This document shows, one piece after another, positions 11,170-18,564 of a stretch of DNA of 31,249 nucleotides. Source of the stretch: JAAYEA01 sp012689325 (lineage in GTDB: Bacteria; Chloroflexota; Anaerolineae; JAAYEA01); assembly GCA_036841525.1 (NCBI GenBank), contig DAITVZ010000062.1, positions 1 to 31,249 of the forward strand, given 5' to 3'. The notes below the pieces were generated by a model, which was given only the letters and a program-made list of their open reading frames with translations, did not search any database and was not told the origin of the DNA. Numbering within the stretch: the first letter of the stretch is position 1; each line of letters begins with the position of its first letter. The position numbers were made by a program, and so were the translations under genes.

Positions 11170-11957
11170 CAGGCAGCCCCCTCTTGGTTGGAGCCGAGGT
11201 AGGCCTCGATTACCTTGGGGTTGGACTGGATCTCCAGCGGCGTTCCCTCGGCGATTTTGATGCCGTAATCCAGCACCGTCACGCGGTCCGAGATGCCCAT
11301 CACGACCTTCATGTCATGCTCGATCAGCAGGACGGTCAGGCCCTGCTCGGCCCGCAGCCGCTGGATAAAGAGCATGAGATCCTCGGTCTCGCGGGGGTTC
11401 ATCCCCGCCGTCGGCTCGTCCAGCAGGAGGAGCTTGGGGTTGCTGGCCAGGGCGCGCCCGATCTCCAGGCGGCGCTGGTCGCCATAGGGCAGGTTGCGGG
11501 CCAGCACGTCGCCCTTGCCGCCCAGCCCGACGAAATCCAGCAGATCGTTGGCCCGGTCCCAGGCGCGTTTCTCCTCGGCCTTGGCCTTGGGCAGGCTCAA
11601 GATCGCCCCCGCGACGCCGGCGCGCAGCCGCGCGTGTTCCCCCACCAGGATATTCTCCAGCGCCGTCATGCCGGCAAAGAGGCGAATGTTCTGAAAGGTG
11701 CGGGCCACGCCGAGGGTGGTGATCTGGTCCGGGCGGCACTCCACCAGCGAGATGCCGTCAAAGATCAGCGCCCCAGCCTCGGGCTTGTAAAAACCCGTGA
11801 TGCAGTTGAAAAACGTCGTCTTGCCCGCGCCGTTGGGGCCGATGATGCTGCAAATGCCCCCCTTGGGGAGCTCGAAATCCACGTCCTTGACCGCGGTCAG
11901 CCCGCCGAACTGCTTGGTGACCCGCGTCGCTTTGAGGATATGCCCGCCTTCGCTCAT
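11169..11957 (-). CDS. livG: branched-chain amino acid ABC transporter ATP-binding protein LivG
   Basis: A 262-residue ATPase with Walker A GPNGAGKT (40-47), then FNCITGFYKPEAG, ARTFQNIRLF, a GDQRRLEIGRAL helix in place of a strict LSGGQ, and LLLLDEPTAGMNPRET as Walker B. The FQNIRLF stretch and the C-terminal EGTPLEIQSNPKVIEAYLG are typical of LivG. It pairs with LivF on the cytoplasmic face of the LivHM permease. The ATG lies one base after the stop of livM, with GGAGG 7 nt upstream, so the two are translated together. Confidence 0.95.
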   Translation of the reverse strand: MSEGGHILKATRVTKQFGGLTAVKDVDFELPKGGICSIIGPNGAGKTTFFNCITGFYKPEAGALIFDGISLVECRPDQITTLGVARTFQNIRLFAGMTALENILVGEHARLRAGVAGAILSLPKAKAEEKRAWDRANDLLDFVGLGGKGDVLARNLPYGDQRRLEIGRALASNPKLLLLDEPTAGMNPRETEDLMLFIQRLRAEQGLTVLLIEHDMKVVMGISDRVTVLDYGIKIAEGTPLEIQSNPKVIEAYLGSNQEGAA

Positions 11958-11958
11958 G

Positions 11959-13503
11959 TTACGCCTCCACCACTTCCGTGCCCGGCCCGGCGGTTAGCTC
12001 CTCCTCCGCCACGCGCAGCTCGTTCTTTTGCCGCGCCGAAGGCCACAACCCCTCCGGCCGGACGATCATCATCACCACCAACAGCGCGCCAAAGGCCAGC
12101 ATCCGATAGTCGTCCAGTTGCCGCAGGATCTCGGGCAGCCCCTTGAGCACCAGCGCGCCCATGAGCACGCCGGGGATGCTGCCCATGCCGCCGATGATCA
12201 CCAGGCAGAGCACGTTGATAGAGACCTGCAGGGTAAAGTCCTCCGGCCCGGTGAAGCGGTTGCGCGAGGCAAAGATCGCGCCGCCGAACCCGGCAAAGCC
12301 CACGCCGATGGCCAGCGCCAGCAGCTTGTAGGTCAGGATGTTGACGCCCATCGCCTCGGCCACGTCCTCATCCTCGCGGATGGCCATCCAGGCGCGCCCC
12401 ACCCGCGAGTTCTGCAGGCGATAAATGACGAAAGCGGCCAGGACGATGCCCACCAGGATGAAATAGGTGAAAAAGGTCTCGTTGTTCAGGTCGATCCCCA
12501 AGAGCTCGGGGCCGCCGACGGAGCGGATGCCGCGCGGCCCGCCGGTAAAGCCGGTCATCACGTCGCTGCGCAAGAGGATGCGGATGATCTCGGCAAAGCC
12601 CAGCGTGACGATGGCCAAATAGTCGCCGCGCATGCGCAGCACGGGGATGCCCAGCAGGATCCCGGCGATGGCGGCCACCACCACGGCGATGGGCAGCGCC
12701 AGCCAGTAGCTCATGCCGATGTTGTGCGGCTCGGGCGCGGTGAGGATCGCCACCGTATAGGCGCCGATGGCGAAAAAGGCCCCGTAGCCCAGGTTCAGCA
12801 GCCCGGCCATGCCCACGATGATGTTGAGCCCCAGGCCCAGGATGACATAGATGCCGATGGTGCCGATGATATAGTTCCAGTACTGCCCCACGCCCAAGGG
12901 CAACAGCAAGAGCAGGGCCAGCCCCGCGATGAGCACGATCTGGCGGGCGTTGGGCCGGGCCAGGAATTTCTCGATAGCCGGCACGCTCGTCACCTTGGCG
13001 CCGAGGCCCTGCCGACGCGCGGCCCAAGCGGCGCCCCACTGCCCGCGCTCCGAGGCGAAGGAGAGGGCCGCGCCCGCCGCGCCCGCCGCCGTGAGGGCGG
13101 CCAGGATCACCAGGGCCGACGCCAGCGGCGGCAGGCCCAGGGTCAGCAATTCCACGTTGGCGGGGGAAAGCTGCGCCAGCCACTGGCGCAGGTCCGTCCC
13201 GTTCGCCAGCAGCGAGCCGATGCCCCACATAAGGGCTCCCAACAACAGCCCCGCGGCCGCGCCGGGGACGGCGCCCGCGGCCAGCGCGGCGCCCCAGGAC
13301 GTCGCCTTGGCTTGCTTATAGGCCCGGCTGCCCGCCCAGCCAGCCATCAGGAGCAGGATCAGCCAGGCCCCCGGGGTGGCCGAGGGAAGCCCGAACCAGC
13401 CTCGCACCAATTGGCCGGAGAGTTGCGTGATGCCGATCAGCACCATCAGAATCGCGATCAGGCCGACGGAGAGGCCAGCGCGCAGACTAGATCGCACGGT
13501 CAT
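11959..13503 (-). CDS. livM: branched-chain amino acid ABC transporter permease LivM
   Basis: A 514-residue integral membrane protein. The C-terminal half (from about residue 200) is a standard LivM permease: GLGLNIIVGMAGLLNLGYGAFFAIGAY is the typical permease segment, followed by LRMRGDYLAIVTLGFAEI and FTLQVSINVLCLVIIGGMGS. The first 200 residues add about four more hydrophobic segments and a loop not present in E. coli-length LivM (about 425 residues). AGAGGTG lies 6 nt before the ATG at 13503. It is separated from livH by 45 bp. Confidence 0.93.
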   Translation of the reverse strand: MTVRSSLRAGLSVGLIAILMVLIGITQLSGQLVRGWFGLPSATPGAWLILLLMAGWAGSRAYKQAKATSWGAALAAGAVPGAAAGLLLGALMWGIGSLLANGTDLRQWLAQLSPANVELLTLGLPPLASALVILAALTAAGAAGAALSFASERGQWGAAWAARRQGLGAKVTSVPAIEKFLARPNARQIVLIAGLALLLLLPLGVGQYWNYIIGTIGIYVILGLGLNIIVGMAGLLNLGYGAFFAIGAYTVAILTAPEPHNIGMSYWLALPIAVVVAAIAGILLGIPVLRMRGDYLAIVTLGFAEIIRILLRSDVMTGFTGGPRGIRSVGGPELLGIDLNNETFFTYFILVGIVLAAFVIYRLQNSRVGRAWMAIREDEDVAEAMGVNILTYKLLALAIGVGFAGFGGAIFASRNRFTGPEDFTLQVSINVLCLVIIGGMGSIPGVLMGALVLKGLPEILRQLDDYRMLAFGALLVVMMIVRPEGLWPSARQKNELRVAEEELTAGPGTEVVEA

Positions 13504-13548
13504 AACTCACCTCTTGTGGACGCAAGATGTCGCTTCCTTCCATGGTCG

Positions 13549-14634
13549 TTACGCCTTTTTCCGCGCCAGCACCTCACCGAGCAAGCCGGTGGGCCGGAAA
13601 ATGAGCACCAGGACCAGGATGGAAAAGGCGAGCACGTCCTTGAGCTGGAAGGGGAGGCCCAATACCGCCGGTCCCAGGGCCTCCATCACGCCGAGGGCGA
13701 TGCCGCCCAGCATGGCCCCCGGGATGTTGCCGATGCCGCCCAGTACCGCGGCGGTGAAGGCCTTGATGCCAGGGAGGAAGCCGACATAGTGGTAAATGAT
13801 ACCCATATGCAGGCCCCACATCACCCCCGCCGCGCCGGCCAGCGCGCCGCTGATGACAAAAGTGCTAGAGATCACCCGGTTCACGTCGATGCCCATCAAC
13901 GCGGCGGCTTGCTTGTCCTCGGCGACGGCGCGCATGGCCTTGCCGATCTTGGTGCGTTGCACCAGCACGTAGAGGCCGACCATCAACAGGATGGACATGA
14001 CAAAGGTCAACACGCCGGTATAGCTGACCAGGACCGGCTTGCCCGAGATCATCACTTGCCAGCCCGCGTTGCGATCCAGGATGGCGGGGTTGGCATAGGT
14101 GTGGCGGGCCGCGCCGAACATCAGCTGGGCCGCGTTCTGCAAAACGAGCGAGGCGCCGATGGCGCTGATCAGCGGCACCAGCCGGGGCGCCGTGCGCAGC
14201 GGCCGATAGGCGATCCTCTCCAGGTTGACGGCGATCAAGCTCGCGGAGCCCATGCCCACCGCAAAGGCGGCGACCACGGCCAGGATCCCGCTAAACAAGC
14301 TGGCGTCCAAAACGCCCGTGCTCTTGAAGGCCTCCAAAGTGAAATAGCCAGCAAAGGCGCCCAACATCATCACGTCGCCATGGGCGAAATTGATCATGAA
14401 CAGGATGCCATAGACCAGGGTATAGCCCAGGGCGATGACGGCATAGACGCCGCCCAGGATCAGGCCCGAGATGGCGAAACGGACCCACGTATCCCCGCCA
14501 TAGGCCTTTTGCACCATCACCACGCCCCACAAACGCCAGAGGACAAAGGCGGCCACCAGCACCGCCAAGGCGGGACGGACCAGGCGTTCCAGGTTGATGA
14601 AACGCTTTGCCGGAACTTGAGCATCACTCGCCAT
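13549..14634 (-). CDS. livH: branched-chain amino acid ABC transporter permease LivH
   Basis: A 361-residue multi-span membrane permease. After a 60-residue N-terminal extension with one hydrophobic segment, the LivH core begins with SGLILGGVYAVIALGYTLVYG and continues with INFAHGDVMMLGAF. The later AVAEDKQAAALMGID and GSSLxxN-type membrane turns are family landmarks. It forms the transmembrane channel with LivM. GAGG lies about 9 nt before the ATG. The 96-bp gap to the upstream substrate-binding protein gene holds a perfect 9-bp stem. Confidence 0.94.
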   Translation of the reverse strand: MASDAQVPAKRFINLERLVRPALAVLVAAFVLWRLWGVVMVQKAYGGDTWVRFAISGLILGGVYAVIALGYTLVYGILFMINFAHGDVMMLGAFAGYFTLEAFKSTGVLDASLFSGILAVVAAFAVGMGSASLIAVNLERIAYRPLRTAPRLVPLISAIGASLVLQNAAQLMFGAARHTYANPAILDRNAGWQVMISGKPVLVSYTGVLTFVMSILLMVGLYVLVQRTKIGKAMRAVAEDKQAAALMGIDVNRVISSTFVISGALAGAAGVMWGLHMGIIYHYVGFLPGIKAFTAAVLGGIGNIPGAMLGGIALGVMEALGPAVLGLPFQLKDVLAFSILVLVLIFRPTGLLGEVLARKKA

Positions 14635-14658
14635 AAGGACAACCTCTTTAAGAGAATC

Positions 14659-14690
14659 GGTAGCGGCCCGCGCAGTGGCGAGCCGCTACC
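14659..14690 (-). other. stem-loop between the substrate-binding protein gene and livH
   Basis: GGTAGCGGC (14659-14667) and GCCGCTACC (14682-14690) are exact reverse complements around a 14-nt loop. There is no T-run on the minus strand. Stem-loops here in ABC importer operons often protect the upstream mRNA or reduce read-through, so the binding protein is made in excess over the permease. That role is inferred. Confidence 0.6.
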
Positions 14691-14730
14691 TATGCAATGC
14701 TAGTACGATGTCAGGTCAGGTTTCGGCCGC

Positions 14731-15921
14731 TTACTGGCCAGGACCCTCAACCCACTTGCCGTCCTGGACCACCATGAACACGACCGAGGGCGCGGCGCAC
14801 TCGCCAGTGCTGCTGCAGGTTAGGGTGCCGGTCAGGCCCTGGAACCCCTTGGTGGCGCGCACTTCGGCAGCCAGCGCCTTGCGCGGGATGACGAGGGTGC
14901 CGCCCTGGACCTTGGCGACCTTGTCGATGGCCGCGAGCAACACGGCCGTCGAGTCGTGCGAGTGGGGGCTGAAGGGGCTCAGCTTGCCCTGCTCGTCACC
15001 GAACTGGGACTGGTAGGTCGTGCGGAAGGTGGTGAAGGCATCAGACGCGGGGATGGGCACGTTGGTGGAGTAGGAGCCTTCCGAGTTCTTGCCGGTCAGG
15101 CTCAGGTAATCCTCGCCGTAGGTGCCGTCGCAGCCAAAGAGGGGGATGCCCGCCATGCCGGCGCCGGCCAACTGGTTCACCAACACCGCGGCCTCGGCGG
15201 AATAGCCGCCGTAGTAGATCAGCTCGGGCTTTTTGGCGGCGATAGCGGCCAACGGCGCGCTATAGTCGGTCTCGCCGGGGGTGATGGCCTCGGAGGCGAC
15301 CACGGAGCCGCCCAGCTTGGTGATGTCCTCGGCGAACATGTCGGCCAGGCCCTTGCCATAGGCGCCGCCGTCGTGCATCACGGCCACGCTCTTTTTGCCC
15401 AGCGCGTTAAAGACGTACTTGCTGGCGAAATCGGCCTGCATGTCGTCCGTGAAGCAGACGCGGTTAAAGACCTGGGAGCCTAGCTTGGTCAGGGGCGGGT
15501 TGGTGGCCGAGGCGGAGACCATCACGATGCCGGCCTTTTCATAGATCGGGATCGCCGCTTCGGTGGAGCCGGAGAAGGTGTGCCCCGAGATGGCCACCAC
15601 TTGCGGGTCGGCCGCCAGCTTGTTGGCGACGGCAGCGCCCTGCTCCGGGGAGCCCTGGGTATCCTCTTTGAGCAACTCGACCTTGAAGCCCTTGATCTCG
15701 GGTTTGTTCTGGACCGCGATCTCGGAGCCGCGGGACATGTCGATGCCAAAGGCGGAATAGTCGCCGGTCATGGGGCCGACGTAGGCGATCTTGACGGTCT
15801 GGCCCTTGGCGATCTGGGCGCAACCCCACTCATCGGTGCACTCGACCTCGCCCCCGCCGCAGCCGGAGACGAGCATGCCAACCAGCAGCAGCGCGGCCAA
15901 AACGAACTGGAACTTTTTCAT
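14731..15921 (-). CDS. branched-chain amino acid ABC transporter substrate-binding lipoprotein
   Basis: A 396-residue periplasmic-binding-protein-type lipoprotein (LivJ/LivK family). The N-terminus MKKFQFVLAALLLVGMLVSG then Cys21 is a signal peptide with a lipobox (LVSGC), followed by a short Gly/Glu linker, so it should be anchored outside the membrane. The mature part begins with VKIAYVGPMTGDYSAFGIDM, the typical first strand of the family, and later has SGHTFSGSTEAAIPIYEKAGI and YYGGYSAEAA. It captures substrate for LivHMGF; a branched-chain or other hydrophobic amino acid is likely, but the family also binds amides and aromatics. GGAGAGGA precedes the ATG. It is first in the operon and follows a long structured leader. 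Confidence 0.93.
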   Translation of the reverse strand: MKKFQFVLAALLLVGMLVSGCGGGEVECTDEWGCAQIAKGQTVKIAYVGPMTGDYSAFGIDMSRGSEIAVQNKPEIKGFKVELLKEDTQGSPEQGAAVANKLAADPQVVAISGHTFSGSTEAAIPIYEKAGIVMVSASATNPPLTKLGSQVFNRVCFTDDMQADFASKYVFNALGKKSVAVMHDGGAYGKGLADMFAEDITKLGGSVVASEAITPGETDYSAPLAAIAAKKPELIYYGGYSAEAAVLVNQLAGAGMAGIPLFGCDGTYGEDYLSLTGKNSEGSYSTNVPIPASDAFTTFRTTYQSQFGDEQGKLSPFSPHSHDSTAVLLAAIDKVAKVQGGTLVIPRKALAAEVRATKGFQGLTGTLTCSSTGECAAPSVVFMVVQDGKWVEGPGQ

Positions 15922-16195
15922 ACGGATCCTCTCCTCGCTTGGTTTGATGGACTCTCACGTTGGGATTTGGCGGGGTTCCTAGTACCCCGCACACCACACG
16001 AGCTCGCACTTACTCTCCGAGGGTTCCTCACCTCCTTGCCTCTGGCAAATCTGGTGTGGTCGAAATCGAGCGAAAAGGGCGCGTCCGGCCCCGCGAGGGG
16101 CGCCGGTTGGCCGCAATAAAGCAAAAGCGGAGGAGCAATGTGCTTTGCGCCTCCGCCATGGAAGTGCTGTATCAGCGAAGCGATTTCCCTGGTTT
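15922..16195 (-). promoter_or_regulatory. structured leader of the liv operon, candidate attenuator
   Basis: This gene-free stretch is the predicted 5' UTR of the liv operon, from a start near 16195 to the ATG at 15921. In transcript order it holds: a 12-bp terminator-type hairpin with T-tract (16115-16156); a very stable stem GCCCC/GGGGC within 16090-16108; a segment ACCACAC able to pair with GTGTGGT further down; and a 7-bp stem GCGGGGT/ACCCCGC around 15970-15990. A 43-codon reading frame (16159-16028) starts just before the terminator and carries three consecutive Leu codons inside it. No known riboswitch class is recognisable. Attenuation control is an inference; the terminator might instead serve the upstream methyltransferase gene. 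Confidence 0.45.
16115..16156 (-). terminator. rho-independent terminator in the liv leader
   Basis: On the minus strand, GCGGAGGCGCAA (16156-16145) pairs with TTGCTCCTCCGC (16138-16127), one mismatch in 12, around a 6-nt loop. It is followed by TTTTGCTTTATT. The element lies 180 bp past the methyltransferase stop, but also about 40 nt downstream of a consensus promoter. It could therefore end the methyltransferase transcript, release a short RNA of about 80 nt, or act as an attenuator. Confidence 0.75.
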
Positions 16196-16201
16196 CAAGC
16201 T

Positions 16202-16229
16202 ATTATAGACGAAATCCGGCCACTGTCAA
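16202..16229 (-). promoter_or_regulatory. consensus sigma70 promoter of the liv operon
   Basis: On the minus strand, TTGACA (16224-16229) and TATAAT (16202-16207) are both perfect consensus boxes with a 16-bp spacer. This is the strongest promoter in the window. It lies between the methyltransferase stop (16337) and the terminator (16115-16156), so initiating polymerase must pass the terminator to reach the liv genes. Confidence 0.75.
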
Positions 16230-16336
16230 GTTGCGGGAATACCTCACGTTTAGGCATAAAGCGCTCCTGGAGGCCTCTCGGAAAAACGCACCCAGCGGCG
16301 GCAGAAATGCGGTTTTTCGTGATCGACCCCGCGAAT

Positions 16337-17195
16337 CTAGCGCGCCGGACGCTCGCCCACCGCGATCAGCCCCGCGCGCTGGCTGGTCCCCGGACCATCG
16401 GGGAGGATCTCCAGGTCGTAGCGCTCGCACAGGTCGAGGAACTCGGCCAGGAGCGCCGGGTCGGCCAGGGCCTTCTCGACGGCCGCCTTGCCGCAGAAGT
16501 TGGCCAGCGACCCCAGCCCGCCCACCCGAGCCACCTGCAGCCCGGCGGCTTGGAGCAGGCCAGCCAACTCGGCGGGCAGGAAGGCCTGCAGTGGTCCTGC
16601 ATAGTCCTGCGTCGAGCCGCGGCTCAGCAGCGGGTTCTCGGGGAACTCGTCCTGGCGCCAGGAGCCGCGCTCCAGCATGGAGCGCACGGCAGGCATCACC
16701 CGCCCAGAGACCTCCAGGCTGGCCTGCAGCCAGAGCGGCACCATCCACGCCCGGTGCGACATGCTCAGGATCACCCTTTTGCCGGCCACGCGGCAGGCCT
16801 CCTGGATGGCGCGCTCGGCCAGCGGCCCGCAGAACGAGATGGCGCCATCCATGTTGAGCACCAGGTCGAAGAAACGATCGGGGAAGCGCGACAGGTCGGT
16901 GGCGTTGCCCTCCACGAAGCGGATGTTGGGCAGTCCCTCCGCCTTTTGGCGAGCCAGGTCCAGCATGGCCGGCGAGAGGTCCAGATCGGTCACCTCGCAG
17001 CCGCGCCGGGCCAGCGGGATGGCAAAGGCCCCGGTGCCGCCGCCCACCTCCAGGATGGTCTCCACGCCCTCCAGCCGCCGCTCGATCTCGCGCCAGCGCA
17101 GCGCGCGGTTGATGGCCTCATCCGCCGTATCGCGCTCTTCCTTGGGGGGCCTTGGCGTCCCACCAGGCCCGCTCCCGCTCGAAATCCACCTGCAT
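16337..17195 (-). CDS. class I SAM-dependent methyltransferase with an apparent 5' frameshift
   Basis: The main frame (16337-17065 and somewhat upstream) encodes a Rossmann methyltransferase: ILEVGGGTGAF is SAM motif I, followed by VTDLDLSPAML, FVEGNATDLSRFPD and FDLVLNMDG. The natural start appears to be the ATG at 17195, preceded by GGAGG 6 nt upstream, giving MQVDFERERAWWDAKAP. That frame meets a stop after 25 codons. Dropping one base from the run of six G on the plus strand (17144-17149) joins it to KEERDTADEAINRALRW and the methyltransferase core, a 285-residue protein. So there is one extra base: a sequencing or assembly error in a homopolymer, a genuine inactivating mutation, or a slippage site. 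A shorter product from GTG at 17065 would lack the N-terminal helices. Target unknown; residues before motif I suggest a small-molecule methyltransferase. Confidence 0.82.
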
Positions 17196-17260
17196 AGCCG
17201 CCCTCCACTCTGCTCGCCGGGGCCGATGCGCGCCTGGTCTTCCAGGCGCCGCTATCCCCC

Positions 17261-17288
17261 AGTATAATGGCCCCGCCGCGGATGTCAA
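17261..17288 (-). promoter_or_regulatory. promoter of the frameshifted methyltransferase gene
   Basis: On the minus strand, TTGACA (17283-17288) and TATACT (17261-17266) are separated by 16 bp. The predicted start near 17254 gives a leader of about 60 nt to the ATG at 17195. That supports 17195, not 17065, as the real gene start. Confidence 0.65.
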
Positions 17289-17304
17289 TGGCCCGCAGGA
17301 CGGT

Positions 17305-17333
17305 TTGACAGAAGCCGCCCCTTGGCGTAGCAT
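17305..17333 (+). promoter_or_regulatory. promoter of the METTL25-type methyltransferase operon
   Basis: TTGACA (17305-17310) lies 17 bp before TAGCAT (17328-17333). The -35 box is perfect and the -10 box matches four of six. The predicted start near 17340 leaves a short leader containing GGGAGGGG before the ATG at 17356. It is back to back with the minus-strand promoter at 17261-17288. Confidence 0.55.
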
Positions 17334-17355
17334 GGGCGTGGTGGGAGGGGAGAGC

Positions 17356-18564
17356 ATGGAACGCGCGGAGGGTCCGGAGCACATCGAGGTCATCGCCGGG
17401 GCGGCGCTGGAGGAGGGCGTCTTCCTGCGCCTGACGCTGAGCCAGCCGCGGGGCGCCGAGGCCGCCCCCTGGGCGCGCATCACCGTGCGGCCGGTGGCCA
17501 TCCAAGGACGCTATCATCTCCAGTTCTCCTATTTCGACGGCAAGAAGGACACGGTCCAGAACCACGCCGGCGACGCGCTGCGGGCCGAGCTCTACCGCGT
17601 GCTGGCGCTCCCCTTCGGGCGGGTCCACGCGCAGACCACCGCCGAGGACATTCACGTGCAGGTCACGCGCCAGGGCAAGGTGCTGCTCAAGCGCGCCAAG
17701 CCCTCCCGCCGGGAGCCGCCCGATTTGGCCCATGACCACGCCAAGGCCCGCCCTCTCCCCAGCGGCGCGCGCGACGAGTTCCTCCAGGCCATCGGCCTCG
17801 CCGACGCGCAGGGGCGCATCCGCCCCTCCATGGGCGCCAAGTACCGACAGGTCAACCAGTTTCTGGGGGTCATCGAGCAGGTGGTGGGGGAAGGCCCGCT
17901 GGCCCAGGGCCCGTTGCGCCTGCTGGATTGCGGCTGCGGCAGCGCCTATCTCACCTTCGCCGCCTATCACCACCTGAACCACACCCTGGGGCGGGAGGCC
18001 CGCCTCGTCGGCGTGGACGTGAACCCCGCCACCACCGCCCCCCTGCGCGAGCTGGCCGACCGGCTCGGCTGGGCCGATATCGCGTTCCAGGTTTCCACCA
18101 TCGCCGCGCTCGAGCTGGACGAGCCGCCGGACCTGGTGCTCAGCCTCCACGCCTGCGACACGGCCACCGACGAGGCCATTGCCCGCGGCATCCTATGGGG
18201 CAGCCCGGCCATCCTGGCGGCGCCCTGTTGCCAGCACGAGCTGCACCACCAGCTCCGCGAGCCGCTCTATCGCCCCGTGTTGCGCCACGGCATCCTCCGC
18301 GAGCGGCTGGCCGACCTTCTCACCGACGCCTTCCGCGCCCAGCTCCTGCGCATCATGGGCTACCGCGCCGACGTCTTCGAGTTCGTCTCGCCGGAGCACA
18401 CCGCCAAAAACCTGTTGATTCGCGCCCAGCGCGGCCTGCCCCCCGGCGACCCCCAGGCCGTGGCCGAGTACCGGGCGCTCAAGGGCTATTGGGGCCTCGC
18501 CGACGTGGCGCTGGAGCGGCTGTTGGGCCCGGCGCTGCAACCCTATCTGGAGCAAACACCTTGA
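17356..18564 (+). CDS. SAM-dependent methyltransferase, METTL25/Methyltransf_32 type
   Basis: A 402-residue protein. The N-terminal 130 residues form a separate domain with FDGKKDTVQNH. The C-terminal methyltransferase domain has motif I LLDCGCGSAYLT (189-200), then VGVDVNPATTAPL, and the SLHACDTATDEAI and APCCQHEL motifs that characterise the METTL25-like family, where the LHACG and PCC-H residues are conserved. The substrate is unknown; relatives act on protein histidine or RNA, so this is open. The ATG at 17356 is chosen over earlier in-frame starts because GGGAGGGG lies 7 nt upstream and a promoter sits just before. The stop overlaps the TTG of the aminotransferase gene. Confidence 0.85.
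   Translation: MERAEGPEHIEVIAGAALEEGVFLRLTLSQPRGAEAAPWARITVRPVAIQGRYHLQFSYFDGKKDTVQNHAGDALRAELYRVLALPFGRVHAQTTAEDIHVQVTRQGKVLLKRAKPSRREPPDLAHDHAKARPLPSGARDEFLQAIGLADAQGRIRPSMGAKYRQVNQFLGVIEQVVGEGPLAQGPLRLLDCGCGSAYLTFAAYHHLNHTLGREARLVGVDVNPATTAPLRELADRLGWADIAFQVSTIAALELDEPPDLVLSLHACDTATDEAIARGILWGSPAILAAPCCQHELHHQLREPLYRPVLRHGILRERLADLLTDAFRAQLLRIMGYRADVFEFVSPEHTAKNLLIRAQRGLPPGDPQAVAEYRALKGYWGLADVALERLLGPALQPYLEQTP

Noticed and set aside
12028..14703. 891-codon plus-strand frame opposite livM and livH
   Set aside because: Extremely rich in Gln, His and Asp with no membrane or domain features. It spans two real permease genes and their intergenic gap.
15918..16124. 68-codon minus-strand frame in the liv leader ending in the binding-protein gene
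   Set aside because: It has no ribosome-binding site and overlaps the liv signal-peptide start. Composition gives no hint of a protein.
17263..17268. TATAAT on the plus strand in the methyltransferase intergenic gap
   Set aside because: No acceptable -35 box lies 15-19 bp upstream. The same bases are better explained by the minus-strand TATACT promoter.
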